A program made the translations under genes and the position numbers. Shown piece after piece: positions 19,401-23,689 of a DNA stretch of 23,689 nucleotides; within the stretch, counting starts at the first letter, position 1, and each line of letters starts with the position of its first letter. The notes under the pieces were generated by a model that was not told where the DNA came from, did not search any database, and saw nothing but the letters and a program-made list of their open reading frames with translations. The stretch lies in IMG/VR virus record IMGVR_UViG_3300034073_003174, positions 1 through 23,689 of that record; one strand, given 5' to 3'. The DNA comes from a virus.

Positions 19401-22031
19401 TTTTTCGAGCCAAGAAAACTTTTTATCTGACAACATGAAGTTGACTGTCCTGGCGATTCGTTTTGCGTTTTCTGGGCTTACACCATTAGCAATCATTGCG
19501 GTTTCGTCCCTGAATGGGGCGAACGCCTGATATGTGTTTGTTACAGCCAGCACCACTTCACGGAACTTTTCTGGCGCGACCATCATGAAACCTTTTTGCA
19601 TCAGGTCTGTTGAGCGCAATACTTCCGCATCGGCAAGCCATGGGGTTGGATAACCACCACCTACAGCGGTGAAAGACCACTGCTGTACGTCGTCTGTTTT
19701 TCCAGCCCAATCCGCTACTTCGTCAATAAAGGATTCTGGTACACCCTTCTTGCGGAGTTGTGGCGCAATGATGGTTTTGGTGAATTGTTTTGAAAGCGCG
19801 AATCGTTCGGATACTTCGCCCTTGGCTACAGCCTTCATCAGTGCTGAAAGCATTGCGTGACGGTCCGCCTTCGGCACCTTCATTACAATCATCAAACGAT
19901 TGGCGTCGCGTACGGACGCGATTGGGTCTTCGAATGAAAAGAATGTTGACCGTGGCATACGCGCCAACTGGCGTGTCACCCCAGAGGTCCATTGGGCGAT
20001 AGCGGGTCCTGTCTGGTTCACCCACTTTTTGTAGACACCTGGGACTTCTCGAATGTTGTAGAGCGGGTCACCAGAATAGACACCGTCTTTGAGAACGCGG
20101 TGGATGTCTTTGAGGTCGACTTGTTTGCCTGCTGCGCGGGCTGTATCAACTATGTCTTGGATGGCGACAGCGAGACCTGGGGGGATTGAACCGAGGAAAT
20201 GGTCGTAGAGTTCACCGACATTATTGAATGAGCCGAGTTTTTCAAGGGTGACTTGTCCTTCTCGGGTGTATGGCATTGCGTCGATTTCGCGTGGCACGAA
20301 TCGTGGCGTTTCGCCAGCGGGGTCGATGACGCCGAGGCGTCGCTTGATGCTGTTTCTGTCGGAAAGAATGGGCAGGTTGGGTGATGGCGGGTTGTCCATC
20401 GCGGCTAATGGAAGGTTGCGAACGGTATCTTCAACGACTTGGTCGACGTATTGCTGTACTTCTTCTGGGATTACGGTGCCTTCTGGGAGGACGCCAGCGA
20501 ATCTTGGTGCTTCTTCGCCTGCTTCACGGGCACTATAGAACGGCAAGTCAATGACGTCTTTGGGTGTGGTTGATGCGCCTGCTGCTTGACGTTCTTTTCT
20601 CCACTTGTCCAGTAGTGCGTCTTTGATGATGCCGTCGTCGAGAACTGTTAGTGCGGCTTTTTCGGTCAGGTTGAATTTGCGCATCAACGCTTGGACTGGG
20701 TCGCCCATAAACAAACCTGGGTCGGTGACCGCGGTGAATGTTCCGTCAACTATCCCAGAGATGAGCGAAGCGACGTAACCGTTTTGGTCAATGTAACCTT
20801 CCTGGATGAGGGGGCTGATTGTGGCTCTGCCCAGTGTCCAGGTTTGTCCGTTGACGGTTGGAAGTGCTGTGTCGTGGGCTTTGCGTGCTTCCTCAGCGAT
20901 TTTGCCTTCTGGAAAGAATCCTGTGCCGATGTCAATTTTTTCTCCAGCGATAGCGCTTTTTGCGATTTGGCTGAGGATATTTCCTTCGACGACGAGTTGG
21001 TTGAATTTTTGTAGTGAGTCTGGTTCGACTGGGACGGATGCTACGCCGAGCGCAGAGAGCGGTCCTCGGTTTGTGATGGCGTATTCGAAGGTGCTTTTGC
21101 TTGCCTGTGCTGCTGCAACGAACCCTGTGGTTACTGCACGGACTCCGCCCTTGGCGATTTCTCCTGCGCCTTTCAAACTGATGCGGGATGGCAGGTTGAT
21201 TCCTGCGACTTCTACTCCGCCTGCTGGACCGATGTGGTCTGGTGCGGCAAAACCTAATGCTTTGAATGGGAGTTGGAGTGTGCTGATTGAGCGTGCCATT
21301 CCTTCTTGGAAGGATGAGATGAGGTTGGAGGAGATTGCTTCTGGGGACCAGGGTTTTGGTCCGTCACCGAACGCTGCTCGTGCATCCCACATGGAACGAA
21401 GATTTGGGAATTTTGCGCCAAGGTCGGCGTATGCGTCAAACGTGCCAGGGATGCGTTCACCTTTGGTGTTATAGGTTCCTTTGGCGACCATGCCTGGGAT
21501 TGCGTACCATTCGTCTTCCGTTTTTGAAAGAAACAGTTTGATGACTTGTGTTTCTTGGAGGTCGAGAAGTTCTTTGGCGTCTTTGATTTCTGATGGGACT
21601 GGGATGTTGCGCCAGTTCAATCCGTTTTCTGGGTTGATTGGGTCTACCTGGTCCCACCATGCTGGAGCCTTATCGGAACGAATGGCGAGTTCCTGTGGGT
21701 CCATGCGCAACAGGTCGACAAGGGTGTATGGAAGGTTCGGGTCTTGTTCTGGGGTTGCGCCTGCGGCGAGTGCGCGACGGTCCTTCAACTGTTCCTTGTA
21801 TTTTGCTGCTTGGACAGCGGAGTTGATGTGGACTTCTTTGTAGTCGACAGGAATGTCGGATACGCCGAGTGCGGCGGTTACTTCTGGGTTGGTGTAGTAA
21901 CTGCCGTGGTATGCGCGTGAGAGACGTTCAGCGGTGTCTGGGGTGTAGCGGTCTACGATTTCTTGGCGGCGACGAGCGAGTGCTTCTGTTTCCCGTGCTT
22001 CAGCCTCAAGTTGCTGAACAGTTTTTTTCAT
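16464..22031 (-). CDS. Giant 1855-residue candidate internal (ejected) virion protein
   Basis: This is one uninterrupted frame taking almost a quarter of the window. It opens with a charged coiled coil (residues about 1-35, VQQLEAEARETEALARRRQE). There is a weakly hydrophobic Ala-rich stretch near 300 (VTTGFVAAAQASK) and amphipathic segments near 900 (LPIRMVTRILPDEIL). A second coiled coil lies near 945-1000 (AKIKSAEAVGDSVTADRLRKELDKF), and a Gly/Ala/hydrophobic stretch near 1430 (PGFFGVGAMVMDSIL). The end is helical. I see no HExxH, lysozyme or polymerase motif. The ATG overlaps the preceding stop (ATGA). Length, helical makeup and position after the portal fit an inner-core protein like T7 gp16, ejected to cross the cell envelope. 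Homology is not shown; a polyvalent, toxin-like or antirestriction protein is the alternative. Confidence 0.6.
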   Translation of the reverse strand: MKKTVQQLEAEARETEALARRRQEIVDRYTPDTAERLSRAYHGSYYTNPEVTAALGVSDIPVDYKEVHINSAVQAAKYKEQLKDRRALAAGATPEQDPNLPYTLVDLLRMDPQELAIRSDKAPAWWDQVDPINPENGLNWRNIPVPSEIKDAKELLDLQETQVIKLFLSKTEDEWYAIPGMVAKGTYNTKGERIPGTFDAYADLGAKFPNLRSMWDARAAFGDGPKPWSPEAISSNLISSFQEGMARSISTLQLPFKALGFAAPDHIGPAGGVEVAGINLPSRISLKGAGEIAKGGVRAVTTGFVAAAQASKSTFEYAITNRGPLSALGVASVPVEPDSLQKFNQLVVEGNILSQIAKSAIAGEKIDIGTGFFPEGKIAEEARKAHDTALPTVNGQTWTLGRATISPLIQEGYIDQNGYVASLISGIVDGTFTAVTDPGLFMGDPVQALMRKFNLTEKAALTVLDDGIIKDALLDKWRKERQAAGASTTPKDVIDLPFYSAREAGEEAPRFAGVLPEGTVIPEEVQQYVDQVVEDTVRNLPLAAMDNPPSPNLPILSDRNSIKRRLGVIDPAGETPRFVPREIDAMPYTREGQVTLEKLGSFNNVGELYDHFLGSIPPGLAVAIQDIVDTARAAGKQVDLKDIHRVLKDGVYSGDPLYNIREVPGVYKKWVNQTGPAIAQWTSGVTRQLARMPRSTFFSFEDPIASVRDANRLMIVMKVPKADRHAMLSALMKAVAKGEVSERFALSKQFTKTIIAPQLRKKGVPESFIDEVADWAGKTDDVQQWSFTAVGGGYPTPWLADAEVLRSTDLMQKGFMMVAPEKFREVVLAVTNTYQAFAPFRDETAMIANGVSPENAKRIARTVNFMLSDKKFSWLEKIQANYLKPVALGAPLPIRMVTRILPDEILRIAVTESLDESALKALGAYGHVNINTFGVEIKNAKEIQKLMPKLEHYDDLVAKIKSAEAVGDSVTADRLRKELDKFVAENGTKEQMQAQIDLFNDRINESLPGTGRKMAELSKGLMADQYGDPSVLNYVRQMPESVQKDIQIGFNGQQIIDPKSQRNKNWVTGTARDLVQMSDTPEYREVARAMLAGGKDAVEQLPNRFLYGDLKPVFEDIWAKMLRTQGVKGMSSITPLTSMEGQMVWIRTILEDILTRTAGDPVAIGVVATGKLGKNPVLDANAWKVKTVRTVNLYEPTTEFRTWVQNNLLQNPNSPEFAPFAAEVAQDAIQAKDRLFTRAFALYRNASAKYARGPYKDYQKWKRIRELMPAMLPEEAAKMADALEQSDAPKWLRDSIREEVQFATGTATRKQVEVLGEMYGNQKVDQLLFDSSNRSYVGYRHSLTFAFMDAWVEQWSVWMRAMAEQPSALEKVRVGQQALENTGVLYTDEDTGEQGVAIPFSKEVYALLGLNAQERIRTRNLSLLGSPVPGFFGVGAMVMDSILPNNQAFQSLRATVFPFGDPQTRSKIADYLVPAWGQGLIAAAASRGGKTGTDFFDNLQQLSSTETNDSIRATTVNAVLTNIAANRRGLPLTAEEREAIIEDAVAKTDYLLAIKALGRIFLPGASYTKYFTEIGAENVTQGQVLDDFSKMQEEARKNGGSYTDAVVALFDKYGDGAWVFLAGATQAAPGLQVTREYAQWQSANPGLVDKYPLVAGWLGPQTGEYDPAAYRAQGSSGLRKPRDIEQRQERALNNLAWAQYNHFKDQLVNIGAKQGFTEEQVKRSENFKALVKEKSDELKTQFPMWSPAATSGELERELVNQIRQIEKMVKDPAVLKLDGGKALQQYWDFRKRSIDLATSQDPSLANDSWRKAKNAGAMRAQLTRIGEQLVDTYPDFAPLWENILSREFEPAEIGM

Positions 22032-22432
22032 GCGATTGGTGTGCCCTCAAGTTCGAACAGTAACTGTAGCAACGCGCTGTTCGGATTCTGTGAGTATGCG
22101 TAACGAACCTGGTTGATGAGGTCCTGTTTCGAGCCAACTTGGATGGTTTCTGGAAGTGGTGACGGTAAGACTTCTGGTCCTGGTCCAGCACCGAGCGGGT
22201 TTCCTGCGGTTACTGGTTCGAATGGTCGCTCTGATGGGCGGTCTAATGGTCCGAAGCCGCCAGCAGGAACAAAGTTCTTCGGTTCAGGTGCGACAGGTGT
22301 GCCCATCGGAACAGCGCGTTGCGCTTCCATCTGTTGCTTGGCTTCACCATAGGTTTGACCTGTGGCGACAGTCTTAGCAATTTTTTTGGTTGGGTTTTGC
22401 AGGTCGCTGCGGTTTGAGTATTGCTGTGCCAT
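22028..22432 (-). CDS. Small protein after the portal gene
   Basis: This is a 134-residue protein starting MAQQYSNRSDLQNPTKKIAK. The first ~45 residues are basic and polar, with GQTYGEAKQQMEAQRAVPMG. A Pro/Gly-rich, probably unfolded middle follows (about 46-95). The C-terminal helix region reads KQDLINQVRYAYSQNPNSALLQLLFELE. The ATG directly follows the portal stop (TAAATG) and its stop overlaps the giant gene start. I recall similar short proteins with an SNRSDLxNP start next to portal genes of actinophages, without function. It may be a small head-assembly or internal protein. Confidence 0.6.
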   Translation of the reverse strand: MAQQYSNRSDLQNPTKKIAKTVATGQTYGEAKQQMEAQRAVPMGTPVAPEPKNFVPAGGFGPLDRPSERPFEPVTAGNPLGAGPGPEVLPSPLPETIQVGSKQDLINQVRYAYSQNPNSALLQLLFELEGTPIA

Positions 22433-23689
22433 TTACAGTCTCCCTTGAAGGCTGAGTACGGCTCCTGGTGTGTTGGGTTGGGTGGCTACGGCTGCTGGCT
22501 GTCCTTGAAGTTGACCTAGCAAATCTTGGATGGATGGCGGTCCTGCTGGTGCTGGCTGCATTTCTGCACCCATTCCTGGCATCGCCAACCCTGGCATCGT
22601 CTCAGGCGCACCCTGCGGTGCCATCGCAGCCTGTCGTTCCTGTGCACGGCGTTGGGTCATTTGGACCGCCTCATAAAGAGGTACGTTCTTTTCGACCGTG
22701 AGCATGGTGAGATAAGCCAAATCTTCTGGTTGGTAAGGTCCGTTGGGGTCCGCTGCTTGTGCCTGGATTGAGGACAGTAGAGCGGCTTCCATGGACTCTG
22801 CGGTGATGCGGTCCTTTTCGAGTTCTGGGTCAGTGATAAGTGGGTCTGCTTCGCGCGCCGACTCTTTCGACATGAGACCAGTACCGAGGCGCTGACCCAA
22901 ACCAACAATGAGACCGTTGACATCTGAACCAGACGACGGATAGGTGACGTAGTGGAAGTCTGTTTCGAAAACTTTGTTCGGAACATAGTTGGTCATTCCT
23001 CCTGTTGCGCGTCCCGAAAGGAAGAACGACTTTTTCTGATTCCCCCAATACGCCTTCTCAATAGCGATAGCAATCTTGTCTTCTTCAAACAGGGATTGTT
23101 CGAATACTGATTGTGCTTCTTGTACACGGAAGTCGACGGTTGCGGAGAGGACGTTTTCTCCGCGGCGACCCGTACGAATGTTCGTACCAGATTCGCCACC
23201 GAACTCTGCGGGTATAGCACCCTCCAGGCGTTCTTGGCGCTCAAGTCGGTCGAGGGCAGTGTCGGTTTTGTAGCCAGGGTTGGTTTGCAACTGTTGAATG
23301 TCGCCACCCTTGACAACACCAAGTTGTCCTGTTTTGCCGTCAGCCATCTGGATGATTTCAGGGTTTTCTCCAGCACGAGCGACGAGGTATTCGTCGGGGA
23401 AGATGCCGCGTTCAATCGCAATCTCAGTGAGTGCCTGGAGTCGTGCGCGGGTGAAGTACATTCCGAGTACGCCGTCGTATTGTCCGCGTGGCTGGTCGAG
23501 GGAGATGCGTTGCGGGATTACAACCATTGGCATGCCTGTGCGGTTGGGGATGCGTTCGAGTTCGACGGTTTCTAAGCCTGCTCGTTCGGATGGGGTCATG
23601 CCTTCGGTGAGTGGTGAGCCGATGACGCAGACGACGAGTTCGTTGTCGTCGACGTATTGGAGGAGGGTGTATTTGGTGTCGAAGGTGAC
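22433..23689 (-). CDS. Portal protein, C-terminal part (cut by window edge)
   Basis: The frame is open to the window edge, so 418 residues are visible and the first internal ATG at 23599 is not the true start. Visible segments include PNRTGMPMVVIPQRISLD, LGMYFTRARLQALTEIAIERG, SATVDFRVQEAQSVFEQSLFE, IAIAIEKAYWGNQKKSFFLSG, and a helical PEDLAYLTMLTVEKNVPLYEA. A Met/Pro/Gln-rich tail follows. A mixed helical/beta body with such a flexible tail fits a portal, the ring through which DNA enters and leaves the head. Position at the start of the structural block, before internal proteins, scaffold and capsid, supports this. No diagnostic portal motif is quoted, so the call rests on context. Confidence 0.65.
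   Translation of the reverse strand, partial: VTFDTKYTLLQYVDDNELVVCVIGSPLTEGMTPSERAGLETVELERIPNRTGMPMVVIPQRISLDQPRGQYDGVLGMYFTRARLQALTEIAIERGIFPDEYLVARAGENPEIIQMADGKTGQLGVVKGGDIQQLQTNPGYKTDTALDRLERQERLEGAIPAEFGGESGTNIRTGRRGENVLSATVDFRVQEAQSVFEQSLFEEDKIAIAIEKAYWGNQKKSFFLSGRATGGMTNYVPNKVFETDFHYVTYPSSGSDVNGLIVGLGQRLGTGLMSKESAREADPLITDPELEKDRITAESMEAALLSSIQAQAADPNGPYQPEDLAYLTMLTVEKNVPLYEAVQMTQRRAQERQAAMAPQGAPETMPGLAMPGMGAEMQPAPAGPPSIQDLLGQLQGQPAAVATQPNTPGAVLSLQGRL

Noticed and set aside
20806-21474. Plus-strand open frame (222 residues) inside the giant gene
   Set aside because: It is antisense to a continuous 1855-residue frame, with Ser/Pro/Ala-rich composition and no recognisable domain.
16464-22031. 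Giant protein as a virion RNA polymerase of the N4 type
   Set aside because: The N4-type capsid protein suggested it, but the chain is about half the length and I see no T7-like polymerase motifs.
1-23689. tRNA genes, integrase, attachment sites
   Set aside because: All gaps over 60 bases were read. None holds a cloverleaf-like sequence or a tyrosine/serine recombinase frame.

Overview
The window is a piece of a tailed-phage genome, most likely a short-tailed (podovirus-type) phage of an actinobacterium. Every supported gene lies on the minus strand, so the map reads from high to low coordinates. Genes are packed with almost no spacing: many stop and start codons overlap (TAATG, TGATG, ATGA, GTGA). 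No integrase, tRNA, CRISPR array or transposon was seen. The terminase and replication genes must lie outside. The host assignment is inference. It rests on the overall look of the small structural proteins, on the Thr/Pro linker style of the secreted protein (common in Acidimicrobiia), and on a probable leaderless start. Base composition is moderate, not strongly GC-rich.

Head module (23689 to 12185): a portal protein cut by the window edge, a 134-residue protein, a giant 1855-residue protein, and three more candidate internal virion proteins (243, 303 and 351 residues). Then come a promoter, a structured leader, a scaffold-like protein and the major capsid protein (N4-gp56 type). A strong intrinsic terminator with a UUCG loop follows the capsid gene. 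It is followed at once by an extended -10 element placed so that transcription would begin at the next gene's ATG.

Decoration and connector module (12113 to 7583): a small virion protein, a protein built of about nine Gly-Ser-Gly repeats, a short protein sharing its C-terminal domain, a CxxC protein, a GT4-type glycosyltransferase, three very basic small proteins and a probable head-tail adaptor. Tail module (7579 to 2001): a 619-residue probable nozzle protein, small fibre/knob proteins, a polyglycine-rich adhesin-like protein, three tandem paralogous fibre proteins and a coiled-coil protein.

Exit module (2020 to 1): a secreted PA14-like protein on a mucin-like Thr/Pro stalk, two small membrane proteins (holin candidates) and the start of a probable M15-family endolysin. 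No tape-measure gene is seen. The giant protein and its neighbours sit where podoviruses keep ejected inner-core proteins. The points most worth follow-up are the secreted PA14/mucin-like protein, the giant protein, a C-terminal motif shared by the repeat protein, its neighbour and the glycosyltransferase, and the capsid operon control region.
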